From Hyphomicrobiales bacterium (GTDB taxonomy: Bacteria > Pseudomonadota > Alphaproteobacteria > Rhizobiales > Rhizobiaceae): 64,000 nt of DNA. The translations under genes were made by a program, and so were the position numbers. The stretch lies in contig UBNQ01000012.1 of assembly GCA_900466875.1 (NCBI GenBank), positions 1 to 64,000 of the forward strand, written 5' to 3'. Shown one piece after another: positions 49,403 to 59,410 of the stretch. Under the pieces are notes generated by a model. That model made no database searches. It saw only the letters and a program-made list of their open reading frames with translations, and was not told the DNA's origin. Each line of letters starts with the position of its first letter. Within the stretch, counting starts at the first letter, position 1.

Positions 49403-50881
49403 ATGACGATGGTGATAAGCTGGGCCGAATGGTTCGGCAAGGACGGGCTTGGCCTAGCTGAACTCGTGAAAAACGGTGAGGTCACCGCATCCGAACTCGC
49501 CGCACAGGCAGCGACTGCGATCAGGGCGGTCAATCCGCATATCTGCGGCGTTGTCGAGATCTTCGAGGACGCGATCTCGGACGCCACCGTCAACGGTGCA
49601 GATCCCGAAGGTACATTTGCAGGCCTGCCCTTTCTCCTGAAGGATCTCGGCCCGACACTTGCCGGCCGGCTGCAGGAGCAGGGCTCGCTCTACATGAAGG
49701 GCAACCGCCCGACCTCGGACACCTTCCTCACAACGAAAATGAAAGCAGCAGGTCTCAACATCATCGGCCGCACCACGACACCTGAATTCGGCTGCTGCAG
49801 CTCGGCGGAAAATCCGGCGCTTTATGTCACCCGCAACCCGTGGAATACCGATTTTACCAGTTGCGGCTCTTCAGCCGGCTCCGCCGTGATGGTCAGCGCC
49901 GGTGTCGTGCCGCTTGCCCACGCGACGGATGGCGGCGGCTCGATCCGCATTCCGGCGGGCGTCAACGGCGGGATCGGGCTTAAATCCTCCCGAGGCACGT
50001 TCTCCATCGCGCCGGCGGGGTCCGATTTCACCTCCGTCGTCTCGACGCAGGGCTGCATAACCCGGACGGTGCGCGATACCGCCGCCTTCGTCGACAATTG
50101 CCGCGGCGGCGCACCGGGCGAATTCATGCCCTACTGGTCGCCCGACGAACCCTTTCTCGACCTGATCGAGCGTGATCCGAAACCGCTGCGCATCGCAGTC
50201 TCGCACGAATGGGGACCTTACCAATCGACGCCGCATATCGTCTCCGAACTGGAGCATGTCGCCCGTTTCCTCGAACGTCTCGGCCATCACGTCGAATGGG
50301 TGAAGCCGGAGGTCGACTTCGACAAAGCCTATGCCGCGCAGACGGCCTGCTACATCACCAACTTCGCCCAGACGGTGAACAATCTTCTGCGGATGAAAGG
50401 TCTCGAAAAGCCACCGGCCGACCTGATCGAGCCGATGAACATCCGCATCTGGGAACAGGGCAAGGATGCGACCTATACCGAACGCGCCGACATGCAGCTC
50501 GCCTTCAACGAGACCGCCCGCGCCTTCGGCGAATTCTACGAGAAATGGGACATCGTGCTGACGCCGATCACCGCCCGGGAAACGCCGCCGATCGGCACGA
50601 TCGAATACCTGACGATGACGGACAATCCATCGGCCCTCGACTGGTTCGCCAATCTCTGGGGCTTTTTCGCCTACACCCCGTTCAGCAATCTCTGCGGCAC
50701 ACCGGGCCTCAGCCTGCCCCTCGCCAGACATGCCAACGGCCTTCCGCTCGGCATGCAGATCCAGACAGGTCTTGGCCGCGACGGACTGCTGCTTCAGCTC
50801 GCCGCCCAGATCGAACGGGCGATCAGCGGCAAATGGAACCTCGGTGATCTTCCCAAGGTACACGTGACGGCAATAGCCTGA
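49403..50881 (+). CDS. amidase (amidase signature family)
   Basis: A 492-residue amidase-signature enzyme with the Ser-cisSer-Lys triad: Lys80 (FLLKDLG), Ser156 (TSCGSSAGSA) and the nucleophile Ser180 (ATDGGGSIRIPAG). Such enzymes hydrolyse amides; the overall pattern is nearest the nylon-oligomer/6-aminohexanoate-cyclic-dimer hydrolase-like subgroup rather than GatA, but substrate cannot be told. It is separated by about 210 bases from the adhesin operon and 325 from pntA, so it is probably transcribed alone. There is no signal peptide, so it is cytoplasmic. Confidence 0.88.
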   Translation: MTMVISWAEWFGKDGLGLAELVKNGEVTASELAAQAATAIRAVNPHICGVVEIFEDAISDATVNGADPEGTFAGLPFLLKDLGPTLAGRLQEQGSLYMKGNRPTSDTFLTTKMKAAGLNIIGRTTTPEFGCCSSAENPALYVTRNPWNTDFTSCGSSAGSAVMVSAGVVPLAHATDGGGSIRIPAGVNGGIGLKSSRGTFSIAPAGSDFTSVVSTQGCITRTVRDTAAFVDNCRGGAPGEFMPYWSPDEPFLDLIERDPKPLRIAVSHEWGPYQSTPHIVSELEHVARFLERLGHHVEWVKPEVDFDKAYAAQTACYITNFAQTVNNLLRMKGLEKPPADLIEPMNIRIWEQGKDATYTERADMQLAFNETARAFGEFYEKWDIVLTPITARETPPIGTIEYLTMTDNPSALDWFANLWGFFAYTPFSNLCGTPGLSLPLARHANGLPLGMQIQTGLGRDGLLLQLAAQIERAISGKWNLGDLPKVHVTAIA

Positions 50882-51206
50882 TCGCCCTGATCAATGTCGG
50901 TGCGAATTATTCGGCCGCATGAGCCCTGAGCGATTGATTTGCGCCCGACACTTTCCAGCGACCTATCGTCGCTGCCGATACGCGGAGCATCCGTTAAAAC
51001 CGGCTCCCCTGTCAGTTAAACGGCAGGCCAAACAAGGAACCCGACAGAAAAGGGCGATCTGCGGCAGTATCGCTCTTGTGTTCACCGTACCGAGAAGTAC
51101 CATTACCGGCCTTTCCGCCCGCAATTCCTTGCCGTAACACTTCCGGCAGGAAATGCCGGTAACCGGCCGGCCAAAGCACGATGAAAACGAACTGGGGACG
51201 AAACGA
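50882..51206. promoter_or_regulatory. 325-base region upstream of pntA
   Basis: It should contain the pntAB promoter. The visible structure is a hairpin CCGGCA-GGAAA-TGCCGG (51143-51159) about 50 bases before the TTG start, followed by a palindromic GGCCGGCC. No small gene is supported, and no obvious terminator follows the amidase. Confidence 0.4.
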
Positions 51207-52781
51207 TTGAAGATCGGGGTATTGAAAGAGCGCGGTGATCGCGAGGCACGCGTTGCGATGACGCCGGACAGTGCGCAGGCGCTGCAGAAGCTTGGCTACG
51301 ATTGTGTAATCGAAGCGGGTGCCGGCAAGGCCGCAGGTTTTGCCGACTCCACTTATCGCGCCGCCGGTGTGACGGTGGTCGATACGCCGGATGCGCTGAT
51401 CGAAACCTCCGACGTGATCGCAAAGGTGCGTCCGCCGGAATTGGCGGAAGTCGACAAGCTTGGTCCTGGCAAGACGCTGATCTCCTTCTTCTACCCGGCC
51501 CAGAATTCGGCGCTGCTGGAAGCCGCCAAGGCGAAGGGCGCAAACGTCATTGCCATGGACATGGTGCCGCGCATTTCTCGCGCCCAGAAGATGGACGCCC
51601 TGTCGTCGATGGCCAATATCGCCGGTTATCGCGCCGTCATCGAGGCCGGCAACAACTTTGGCCGCTTCTTCACCGGCCAAGTGACGGCCGCCGGCAAGGT
51701 ACCGCCGGCCAAGGTTCTGGTCATTGGTGCGGGCGTTGCAGGCTTGGCCGCGATCGGCACCGCCGCCTCGCTCGGCGCCATCACCTATGCCTTCGACGTT
51801 CGCCCGGAAGTGGCCGAACAGATCGAATCCATGGGTGCGCAATTCGTCTTTCTCGACTTCAACGGCGACAGCCAGGACGGCGCAGCAACCGGTGGCTACG
51901 CAGCTCCTTCGTCTCCGGAATTCCGCGAAAAGCAGCTGGAAAAATTCCGCGCACTGGCACCCGAGATCGACATTGTCATCACCACCGCGCTGATCCCGGG
52001 CCGTGATGCGCCAAAACTGTGGACCGCCGACATGGTGGCCCTGATGAAGCCCGGTTCGGTGATCATCGACCTTGCGGCCGAACGCGGTGGCAACTGCGAC
52101 CTCACCGTCGCCGACGAGCGCATCGTCTCCGACAACGGCGTCACCGTCATCGGCTACACCGATTTCCCAAGCCGCATGGCTTCCCAGTCGTCGACGCTCT
52201 ATTCGACCAATATCCGCCACATGATGACGGACCTGACGCCGGGCAAGGACGGTATCGTCGTCCACAATATGGAAGACGACGTCATCCGCGGTGCGACAGT
52301 GACCAAGGACGGCGAGATCACATTCCCGCCGCCGCCGCCAAAGATCCAGGCGATCGCCGCCCAGAAGCCCAAGGAGAAGGCCAAGGAGCTGACTCCGGAA
52401 GAAAAGCGGGCCAAGGAAGTCGCAGCCTTCAAGGCGCAGACGAAGAACCAGGCCATCCTGCTTGGCGTCGCGACTCTTCTGCTGCTGATCGTCGGCGCCT
52501 ATGCACCGGCAAGCTTCATGAGCCATTTCGTCGTCTTCGTGCTCTCCTGCTTCATCGGCTTCCAGGTCATCTGGAACGTCTCGCACTCGCTGCACACGCC
52601 GCTGATGGCGGTGACCAATGCGATTTCCGGCATCGTCATCCTCGGTGCACTGCTGCAGATCGGCTCGGGCAACTGGCTGGTCGTCGTGCTTGGCGCCTTG
52701 TCGGTTCTGGTTGCGACGATCAACATCGTCGGCGGTTTTCTTGTGACACGGCGCATGCTCGCCATGTTCCAGAAGTCTTGA
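51207..52781 (+). CDS. pntA: proton-translocating NAD(P) transhydrogenase, subunit alpha
   Basis: A 524-residue alpha subunit. Residues about 1-380 are the NAD(H)-binding domain I, with GAGVAGLAAIGTAASLGA as the Rossmann loop and the mobile-loop region SRMASQSSTLYS. A charged linker (KPKEKAKELTPEEKRAKEVA) then leads to four membrane helices of domain II. Both parts are in one chain, as in E. coli, rather than split into PntAA and PntAB. The TTG at 51207 has GGGGACG at suitable spacing and starts at the conserved KIGVLKERGDREARVAMTP; an ATG at 51153 would add 18 residues. It couples NADPH formation to proton re-entry with PntB. Confidence 0.95.
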   Translation: MKIGVLKERGDREARVAMTPDSAQALQKLGYDCVIEAGAGKAAGFADSTYRAAGVTVVDTPDALIETSDVIAKVRPPELAEVDKLGPGKTLISFFYPAQNSALLEAAKAKGANVIAMDMVPRISRAQKMDALSSMANIAGYRAVIEAGNNFGRFFTGQVTAAGKVPPAKVLVIGAGVAGLAAIGTAASLGAITYAFDVRPEVAEQIESMGAQFVFLDFNGDSQDGAATGGYAAPSSPEFREKQLEKFRALAPEIDIVITTALIPGRDAPKLWTADMVALMKPGSVIIDLAAERGGNCDLTVADERIVSDNGVTVIGYTDFPSRMASQSSTLYSTNIRHMMTDLTPGKDGIVVHNMEDDVIRGATVTKDGEITFPPPPPKIQAIAAQKPKEKAKELTPEEKRAKEVAAFKAQTKNQAILLGVATLLLLIVGAYAPASFMSHFVVFVLSCFIGFQVIWNVSHSLHTPLMAVTNAISGIVILGALLQIGSGNWLVVVLGALSVLVATINIVGGFLVTRRMLAMFQKS

Positions 52782-52801
52782 GTGCGTAGGGGGTAATCAT
52801 C

Positions 52802-54247
52802 ATGACGATCGGTATCGTTTCGGCCGCCTACATTTCTGCAGCGGTTCTCTTCATTCTGTCGCTCGGCGGCCTGTCCGGCCAGGAAAGCGCCAAGCGCGCC
52901 GTCTGGTACGGCATCATCGGCATGGCGCTCGCCGTCATCGCCACCATTTTTGGTCCGGGCGTTGCGACCAGCTTCGGCATCGGGCTGATCATTGTCATCA
53001 TGATCGTCGCCGGCTCGGTTGCCGGATATTACGTGGCAAGCCGCGTGCAGATGACGGAAATGCCGCAGCTCGTCGCAGCGCTGCATTCCTTCGTCGGCCT
53101 TGCCGCCGTCTTCATCGGCTACAACGCCCATATCGAGGCATGGCGCGTTGGTGGTCTCGATGAGGCTGCCCGTGCAACGCTCGAAGGCTTTTCCGCCATC
53201 CTTGCCCACAAGGATCCGGTCGAGCTTGCGATCATGAAGGTCGAGGTGTTTCTCGGCGTCTTCATCGGTGCGGTCACCTTTACCGGTTCGGTCGTCGCTT
53301 TCGGCAAGCTTGCCGGCAAGGTCGACGGCAAGGCGAAGAAACTGCCCGGCGGCCATATGCTCAATGCCGGTGCGGCGGCCCTCTCGCTTCTACTGCTGCT
53401 TGCCTATGTCAACGGCGCGGGCGTCTGGACGCTGATCGCAATGACGCTTCTCGCCTTCTTCATCGGTTACCACCTGATCATGGGCATCGGCGGTGCCGAC
53501 ATGCCGGTCGTGGTCTCGATGCTGAACAGCTATTCCGGCTGGGCGGCCGCCGCCATCGGCTTCACGCTCGGCAACGATCTCCTGATCGTCACCGGCGCGC
53601 TGGTCGGCTCCTCGGGTGCGATCCTCTCCTACATCATGTGCAAGGCGATGAACCGCTCCTTCATCTCGGTCATCCTCGGCGGCTTCGGCGGCACGACGGG
53701 ACCTGCGATGGAAATCGAGGGCGAGCAGATCGCCATCGATGCCGAAGGTGTGGCCAATGCGCTCAACGATGCCGACAGTGTCATCATCGTGCCGGGTTAC
53801 GGCATGGCGGTAGCGCAGGCGCAGCAGGCCGTCTCGGAACTGACCCGCAAGCTGCGCGCGGCCGGCAAGGAAGTGCGTTTCGCCATCCACCCGGTCGCTG
53901 GCCGTCTGCCGGGCCACATGAACGTGCTGCTCGCCGAGGCCAAGGTGCCTTACGACATCGTCATGGAAATGGACGAGATCAACGACGATTTCCCGTCGAC
54001 CGATGTCGTCATCGTCATCGGCTCCAACGACATCGTCAATCCGGCAGCCCAGGAAGACCCGAACTCGCCGATCGCCGGCATGCCGGTGCTCGAAGTCTGG
54101 AAGGCCAAGCAGGTGTTCGTCTCCAAGCGCGGCCAGGGCACTGGTTATTCCGGCATCGAGAACCCGCTCTTCTACAAGGAGAACACAAGGATGTTCTACG
54201 GCGACGCCAAGAAGTCCGTCTCTGAACTTCTGCCGATGATCAAGTAA
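52802..54247 (+). CDS. pntB: proton-translocating NAD(P) transhydrogenase, subunit beta
   Basis: A 481-residue beta subunit with about nine membrane helices (domain II, residues 1-265) and the NADP(H)-binding domain III (about 290-481). Domain III has [17 protein letters not shown] and the [15 protein letters not shown] and [17 protein letters not shown] segments. Membrane residues include the [18 protein letters not shown] region with the proton-channel His. It begins 20 bases after pntA in one operon. It reduces NADP+ at the expense of NADH and proton-motive force. Confidence 0.96.
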   Translation: MTIGIVSAAYISAAVLFILSLGGLSGQESAKRAVWYGIIGMALAVIATIFGPGVATSFGIGLIIVIMIVAGSVAGYYVASRVQMTEMPQLVAALHSFVGLAAVFIGYNAHIEAWRVGGLDEAARATLEGFSAILAHKDPVELAIMKVEVFLGVFIGAVTFTGSVVAFGKLAGKVDGKAKKLPGGHMLNAGAAALSLLLLLAYVNGAGVWTLIAMTLLAFFIGYHLIMGIGGADMPVVVSMLNSYSGWAAAAIGFTLGNDLLIVTGALVGSSGAILSYIMCKAMNRSFISVILGGFGGTTGPAMEIEGEQIAIDAEGVANALNDADSVIIVPGYGMAVAQAQQAVSELTRKLRAAGKEVRFAIHPVAGRLPGHMNVLLAEAKVPYDIVMEMDEINDDFPSTDVVIVIGSNDIVNPAAQEDPNSPIAGMPVLEVWKAKQVFVSKRGQGTGYSGIENPLFYKENTRMFYGDAKKSVSELLPMIK

Positions 54248-54620
54248 GCAACCAACACAGGTTCGGGGTCGCGCAGGCGATCCCGGATCGAAACACTGAG
54301 AACCGGGAAGAAGCGCCAGTCCGGTATTGCGACAGGTCAATGCACGGCCCGCCAGCGGGTGACCTTGATGGCGGATCAGACCAGAACGATCCGCTTGCCG
54401 TGATGGACACATGCGCTTACGCTTGCCCCCTACCGATGATACTGCCTCGACCGAAATCGACGGTTCTGCTTCGCTGAACAGCGTAAAACGTCAATGTGAA
54501 GCGCGTGGCAGCTGTTGCGCGCCGCCTTCTGTTGCAGCCGTCGCGATTTATGGCATGGATCGTCTCGGTGCGGTGATCGAACGCCTCATCCGCTGGCGAA
54601 GATAAAGCGAAGGACATTTC
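54248..54620. other. 373-base region between pntB and the LytS-type kinase
   Basis: No gene is supported. A 64-codon frame (54411-54605) has no recognisable family and only a weak ribosome site. The region should include the end of the pntAB message and the promoter of the kinase, whose own ribosome site GAAGGAC lies at 54609-54615. No clear hairpin with a T-run was seen. Confidence 0.4.
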
Positions 54621-56441
54621 ATGTTCGGCTGGACGAACCTTGTCATCGGCCTTTTGCAGCAGACCTGCGTCTATCTCGTCATCGCCTACCTGTTCAGCAA
54701 GACGCCCCTGTTTCTGCCGCTGATGCAGGTCACCGTCCGGCCATCGCGCAAGATCGCCTGTTACGTCATCTTCTCCATGTTCTGCATCATGGGCACCTAT
54801 TTCGGCCTGCATATCGATGAGGCGATTGCCAATACGCGTGCGATCGGCGCCGTGCTCGGCGGCATTTTAGGCGGCCCGCTCGTCGGCCTTGCGGTTGGCC
54901 TCACGGGCGGCATGCACCGCTATTCGCTCGGCGGCTTCACAGCACTTGCCTGCGCGATCGCGACCACGGCGGAAGGGCTGATCGGCGGACTGGTTCACAG
55001 CTATCTCATGCGTCGCAAAAGGACCGATCTCCTCTTCTGGCCTCCCCTGATCGCCGGCGTGACGCTTGTCGCCGAAATCGTCCAGATGTCGATCATCCTG
55101 ATCGTCGCGCGCCCCTTCGTCGATTCAGCCCATGTCGTCGAGACGATCGTTTTGCCGATGACGGTGGCCAACACCGTCGGTGCCGCGATGTTCATGAACA
55201 TCCTCGGCGACCGGCGCAAGCTCTTCGAAACCCATTCGACGATCTTCTCCGGCAAGGCGTTGAAGATCGCAGAGCGCGCCGAAGGCGTGCTGCGCAAAGG
55301 TTTCAACGCCGAAAACAGTACCAAGGTCGCCCGTATTCTTTACGAGGAGGCCAATGTCGGCGCGGTCGCCATTACCGATCGCGAAAAGATCCTCGCCTTC
55401 ATAGGCATCGGTGCCGATCATCACCTGCCCGGCCGCGCGATCACATCCGCCCAGACCATGGAGGCAATCGCCGAGAACAAGGTCATGTATGCCGATGGCG
55501 ACGAGGTCAGTTATCAGTGCTCGATCCATCCGAATTGCCCGCTCGGGTCGTCGCTCGTCATTCCGCTGAAAGGCGAGGACAACGCCGTCATCGGCACGAT
55601 CAAGCTCTATGAGCCGAAGACGAAACTGTTTTCCACCTTCAACCGCTCGCTCGGCGAAGGCGTGGCGCGCCTGCTCTCCGCCCAGATTCTCGCCGGCCGT
55701 TATGAGCGCCAGAAACAGATGCTGGTCGAGTCCGAAATCAAGCTCCTGCATGCGCAGGTCAATCCGCATTTTCTCTTCAACACGCTCAACACCCTGTCGG
55801 CCATCATCCGGATCGACCCGGGCGAAGCGCGCAATCTCGTACAGAACCTTTCGACCTTTTTCCGCAAGAACCTGAAACGAACGAACGACATCGTCACGCT
55901 GTCCGACGAGATCGAGCATGTGAACGCCTATCTGCAGATCGAAAAGGCGCGTTTTCGCGATCACCTGCAGATCGAGATCGATGTTCCGGAAGATCTGGCA
56001 CAGGTCCATCTTCCGGCCTTTTCGCTCCAGCCCCTGGTCGAAAATGCCATCAAGCACGGCACGTCGCAGCTGATCGGAGAGGGCCGGATCACGATCTCGG
56101 CAAGGCCGGACGGCAACGACCTGCTGATATCGGTGACCGACAATGCCGGCCTGTTCGTCCGCAAACCGTCCGTCGATGGCGGGCTCGGCATGAATATCGT
56201 CGACCGCCGCACCAAGGGGCATTTCGGCGACGCCTATGGCATCGATGTGAAATGGGAGGCGGAAACGTTCACCACCGTGAACCTGCGCGTGCCGATGGGC
56301 GAACAGGTACACGACCACGGCCACCACCATGATGGCCAGCATGCCCATCATCACGATCATTCACATGATGACGCAGCACCCAGCCGCATACCCCTTCGCG
56401 GCCGCCTGAAGGTCGCGCGTCTCTGGTCGACAGCGAAGTAG
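54621..56441 (+). CDS. LytS-family sensor histidine kinase (BtsS-like) with histidine-rich tail
   Basis: A 606-residue membrane kinase. Residues about 1-200 are a 5TMR-LYT sensor domain (several helices, with GGPLVGLAVGLTGGMHRYSL), then a GAF-like domain (about 215-355). The His_kinase domain has phospho-acceptor His383 in QVNPHFLFNTLN, and the HATPase (about 470-565) has ENAIKHG and DNAGL. An unusual tail at 564-584 holds 11 His in 21 residues. E. coli BtsS, of the same build, binds pyruvate. It lies directly upstream of cstA, with the LytTR regulator gene on the far side of cstA, convergent. Confidence 0.9.
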   Translation: MFGWTNLVIGLLQQTCVYLVIAYLFSKTPLFLPLMQVTVRPSRKIACYVIFSMFCIMGTYFGLHIDEAIANTRAIGAVLGGILGGPLVGLAVGLTGGMHRYSLGGFTALACAIATTAEGLIGGLVHSYLMRRKRTDLLFWPPLIAGVTLVAEIVQMSIILIVARPFVDSAHVVETIVLPMTVANTVGAAMFMNILGDRRKLFETHSTIFSGKALKIAERAEGVLRKGFNAENSTKVARILYEEANVGAVAITDREKILAFIGIGADHHLPGRAITSAQTMEAIAENKVMYADGDEVSYQCSIHPNCPLGSSLVIPLKGEDNAVIGTIKLYEPKTKLFSTFNRSLGEGVARLLSAQILAGRYERQKQMLVESEIKLLHAQVNPHFLFNTLNTLSAIIRIDPGEARNLVQNLSTFFRKNLKRTNDIVTLSDEIEHVNAYLQIEKARFRDHLQIEIDVPEDLAQVHLPAFSLQPLVENAIKHGTSQLIGEGRITISARPDGNDLLISVTDNAGLFVRKPSVDGGLGMNIVDRRTKGHFGDAYGIDVKWEAETFTTVNLRVPMGEQVHDHGHHHDGQHAHHHDHSHDDAAPSRIPLRGRLKVARLWSTAK

Positions 56442-56496
56442 CCCGCCGAACGAAAAGACCTGCCGCGCGTGGCCTTGAAAAGCTGAAAAACTCTCA

Positions 56497-56567
56497 ACCG
56501 CTTAAGGTTCATTCTCCGCCGCTCGCACCGCGATGGCGCCGCTGACCGAAACACCCACTCCCGCTTA
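56497..56567 (+). promoter_or_regulatory. phased CCGCT boxes, probable LytTR-regulator sites upstream of cstA
   Basis: ACCGCTTA (56497-56504) is followed after exactly 13 bases by GCCGCTCG (56518-56525), the arrangement known for E. coli BtsR sites (ACC[G/A]CT[C/T]A, 13-base spacing). Weaker copies GCCGCTGA (56538-56545) and CCCGCTTA (56560-56567) continue at 20- and 22-base steps, so four boxes lie on one helical face. The cstA start is 46 bases past the last box. Confidence 0.65.
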
Positions 56568-56613
56568 TTTTACGCGCGTGTAGCGTGACGTCATTCCATA
56601 CGGAGGACGTATT

Positions 56614-58425
56614 ATGAGCAATGCTTTATCGATTGTCATCGGTTCGGCCTGCATCCTTGCCATCTGCTACCGCTTCTACGGTATCTTCTTTGTCCGCAAG
56701 GTGCTTGGTATCAACGACGCCGAAATCACCCCGTCGCACACGCTGGCGGATGGACGCAATTACGTGCCCACCAAAAAGTGGGTGAATGCCGGCCAGCACT
56801 TTGCCGCCATCGCCGCCGCCGGCCCGCTTGTCGGCCCGGTTCTTGCCGCCCAATACGGTTATCTGCCCGGTCTGATCTGGCTTCTCGTCGGCTGCGTCGT
56901 CGGCGGCGCGGTGCATGACACGGTCGTGCTCTTCGCTTCGATGAAGCACAAGGGCTCGTCGCTGTCGGAAGTGGCCAAGGCGGAACTCGGCCCGGTCGCC
57001 GGCTGGTGCACCGGTCTCGCGATGCTGTTCATCATCACCATCACCATGGCAGGCCTTTCGATGGTCGTCGTCCATGCGCTGGAACGCAACCCCTGGGGCA
57101 CGTTCGCCGTCTTCATGACCATCCCGATCGCCATGATCGTCGGCCTTTATGAGAAGATGGGCGGCAACGGCAAGATCGCAACCTATGTCGGCCTCGCCGC
57201 CATCCTCGCCTCGGTCTTTGCAGGCCCCTATGTCCAGGAATCGGCACTCGGCCAGTGGTTCACTTTCCACTACGATACGCTCGGCGTCATGCTGCCGATC
57301 TATGCCTTCCTAGCCAGCGCTCTGCCCGTCTGGCTGCTTCTGACCCCGCGCGGTTATCTGTCGAGCTTCCTCAAGATCGGCGTGTTTGCAGCGCTCGTCG
57401 TCGGCGTCGTCATCATCAACCCTGAAATCAAGATGCCGGCTCTCACCGAGTTCATCCATGGCGGCGGCCCGGTTCTGGCCGGCCCGGTATGGCCCTTCAT
57501 CTCGATCACCATTGCATGTGGCGCGATCTCGGGCTTCCATGCCTTCATCGGCTCGGGCACCACGCCCAAGCTGGTCGACAAGTGGAGCGACATTCGTCCC
57601 GTTGCCTTCGGCATGATGCTGGTCGAATGCCTCGTTGCAGTGCTCGCCCTCATCGCCGCAACCGCCCTGCCGATGGCCGACTACTTCGCCATCAATGCTT
57701 CACCTGAAGTCTTCGCCACGCTCGGCATGACCGTTCAGGACCTGCCACGCCTCGAACAGGCAATCGGCATGGACCTTGCCGGCCGTACCGGTGGCGCCGT
57801 AACGCTGGCCGTCGGCATGACCGAGATCTTTACCAGCATTCCCTGGTTCAAGACACTCGCCGCCTACTTCTTCCAGTTCGTCATCATGTTCGAAGCTGTC
57901 TTCATCCTGACCGCGATCGACTCGGGCACCCGCGTCGCCCGCTACCTGATCCAGGATATCCTCGGGGACCTCTGGGCTCCGATGAAGCAGATCAACTGGC
58001 TGCCGGGCTCGATCTTCGCCAGCATCGTCGCCTGCCTTCTCTGGGGTTATCTTCTCAATTCGGGCGACATCAACTCGGTCTGGGCCCTGTTCGGCGTGTC
58101 GAACCAGATGATGGCCTCGCTGGGTCTCACCATCGGCGCAACCATCATCCTGCGGCTCTCGGCCAAGCGGATCTACATGCTGACCTGCCTCATCCCACTC
58201 GCCTACCTGTTCGTGACCGTGAACTATGCAGGCTACTGGATGATCGCCAATGTCTACCTCAACGAAGCAGCCAAGGGCTATAACCCGGTCAACGCCGTCC
58301 TTTCGATGATCATGATGGCGCTGGGCATTATCATCCTCGTCACCGCGATCTTCAAGTGGAAGGACATGCTTCGCACCGACAGAGCTGGTGGCAACGAGAA
58401 ATATCTCAGCACACCGGCCGAATAA
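56614..58425 (+). CDS. cstA: carbon starvation protein CstA / pyruvate-peptide transporter
   Basis: A 603-residue polytopic membrane protein of the CstA/BtsT family (peptide and pyruvate uptake, proton-linked). The N-terminus has the family stretch YRFYGIFFVRKVLGINDAEI and DGRNYVPTKKWV, followed by GQHFAAIAAAGPLVGP and HDTVVLFAS. There are about sixteen hydrophobic segments. It is shorter at the C-terminus than E. coli CstA/BtsT (about 700). GGAGG precedes the ATG. The neighbouring LytS/LytTR genes and phased boxes suggest induction by an external carbon compound, pyruvate being the best guess. Confidence 0.9.
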   Translation: MSNALSIVIGSACILAICYRFYGIFFVRKVLGINDAEITPSHTLADGRNYVPTKKWVNAGQHFAAIAAAGPLVGPVLAAQYGYLPGLIWLLVGCVVGGAVHDTVVLFASMKHKGSSLSEVAKAELGPVAGWCTGLAMLFIITITMAGLSMVVVHALERNPWGTFAVFMTIPIAMIVGLYEKMGGNGKIATYVGLAAILASVFAGPYVQESALGQWFTFHYDTLGVMLPIYAFLASALPVWLLLTPRGYLSSFLKIGVFAALVVGVVIINPEIKMPALTEFIHGGGPVLAGPVWPFISITIACGAISGFHAFIGSGTTPKLVDKWSDIRPVAFGMMLVECLVAVLALIAATALPMADYFAINASPEVFATLGMTVQDLPRLEQAIGMDLAGRTGGAVTLAVGMTEIFTSIPWFKTLAAYFFQFVIMFEAVFILTAIDSGTRVARYLIQDILGDLWAPMKQINWLPGSIFASIVACLLWGYLLNSGDINSVWALFGVSNQMMASLGLTIGATIILRLSAKRIYMLTCLIPLAYLFVTVNYAGYWMIANVYLNEAAKGYNPVNAVLSMIMMALGIIILVTAIFKWKDMLRTDRAGGNEKYLSTPAE

Positions 58426-58453
58426 ACGGCTCTCCAAAATTCCTCCCGAGCCG

Positions 58454-58497
58454 GAACCGGGCGCATGTGAGACCCACATGCGCCCGGTTCGAATTTT
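58454..58497. terminator. bidirectional terminator between cstA and the LytTR regulator
   Basis: A perfect 16-base stem GAACCGGGCGCATGTG (58454-58469) / CACATGCGCCCGGTTC (58475-58490) with loop AGACC, followed by GAATTTTT. Its 27-base core matches the pflB-pflA hairpin at 23 positions. Confidence 0.8.
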
Positions 58498-58536
58498 TGG
58501 AGATGACGGTAAAATACCGGATGTAGGAATCTGCGC

Positions 58537-59253
58537 TCAGAGAATTCCGAGCTGTTCCTTCAGCGGGCCGAGAAAACGTCGGCTGACCGGAATGGAACGC
58601 CCGCCAAGGGTCAGGATATTGGCAACGCCGTTGTCCCCCAGCGCGATATCCTTGATATGCTCCGCATTGACCATGTACTGGCGATGGCAGCGGATCAGCT
58701 TGGTCCGCTCTTCCAGCGTGCGCAGCGTCAGTTCGGTAAAATGCTCATGCCCGTCATTGCCGAGCACATAGATGCCGCCGGGCTTGGAAAAGATCGCCTC
58801 GACCTCTTCGAGCTTCATCAGCCGGATCCGGTTGAGACCGGTGCAGGGAATATGGCGCAGCGGCGGCGCGATATCGAGCAGTTTGGCCTGCTCGCCTGAT
58901 TTCACCTTCCGCAAGCGAGCCAGGGTCTTCTGCAGCCGCTCTTCCTGGATCGGCTTCAACAGGTAGTCGAAGGCATTTTCCTCGAAAGCCCGAACTGCAT
59001 ATTCCTCGTAAGCGGTCAGAAACACGACGCGCGGCATCCGATCGGGGTCGATCATCCTCAACATTTCCAGCCCGGTAACCTGCGGCATGTGAATGTCGAG
59101 AAACATCACGGCCGGAGACAGCCGGTTGATCGCAGCAATCCCTTCGATCGCGTTCGCGCTCTCGCCGACGATTTCGATATCGCTCTCGTCCGCGAGGAGC
59201 GATTTCAGCTCGTCGCGGGCCAGGGTTTCATCGTCTACGATCAGAACTCTCAT
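58537..59253 (-). CDS. LytTR-family response regulator (BtsR-like)
   Basis: A 238-residue response regulator. The receiver domain (1-120) has Asp53 as phospho-acceptor in FLDIHMPQ, the acidic pair Asp7-Asp8, Thr/Ala in FLTAYEEYA and the switch-lysine region FDYLLKPIQ. The C-terminal LytTR DNA-binding domain (about 135-238) includes IRCHRQYMVNAEHI and a final GGRSIPVSRR. It converges with cstA and is the evident partner of the LytS-type kinase at 54621, though not adjacent to it. The phased boxes upstream of cstA fit its domain type. Confidence 0.9.
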   Translation of the reverse strand: MRVLIVDDETLARDELKSLLADESDIEIVGESANAIEGIAAINRLSPAVMFLDIHMPQVTGLEMLRMIDPDRMPRVVFLTAYEEYAVRAFEENAFDYLLKPIQEERLQKTLARLRKVKSGEQAKLLDIAPPLRHIPCTGLNRIRLMKLEEVEAIFSKPGGIYVLGNDGHEHFTELTLRTLEERTKLIRCHRQYMVNAEHIKDIALGDNGVANILTLGGRSIPVSRRFLGPLKEQLGIL

Positions 59254-59410
59254 GCGCCTAAATCATCCAGCAGGACCGAACCTGTCTTAATAGAATACTG
59301 CGTGTGTACGGAATGTCGCAGCACCGTCGTAATCGGCGGCAAGCATGTCAACCTTGCGGCAGATCAACGATACGCTGCCAGTGAAACTGCCGTAAAATAG
59401 AGAACAAAGA

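Noticed and set aside
54411-54605. 64-codon frame between pntB and the kinase gene
   Set aside because: Weak ribosome site, no hydrophobic or domain pattern, ordinary shadow-like composition.
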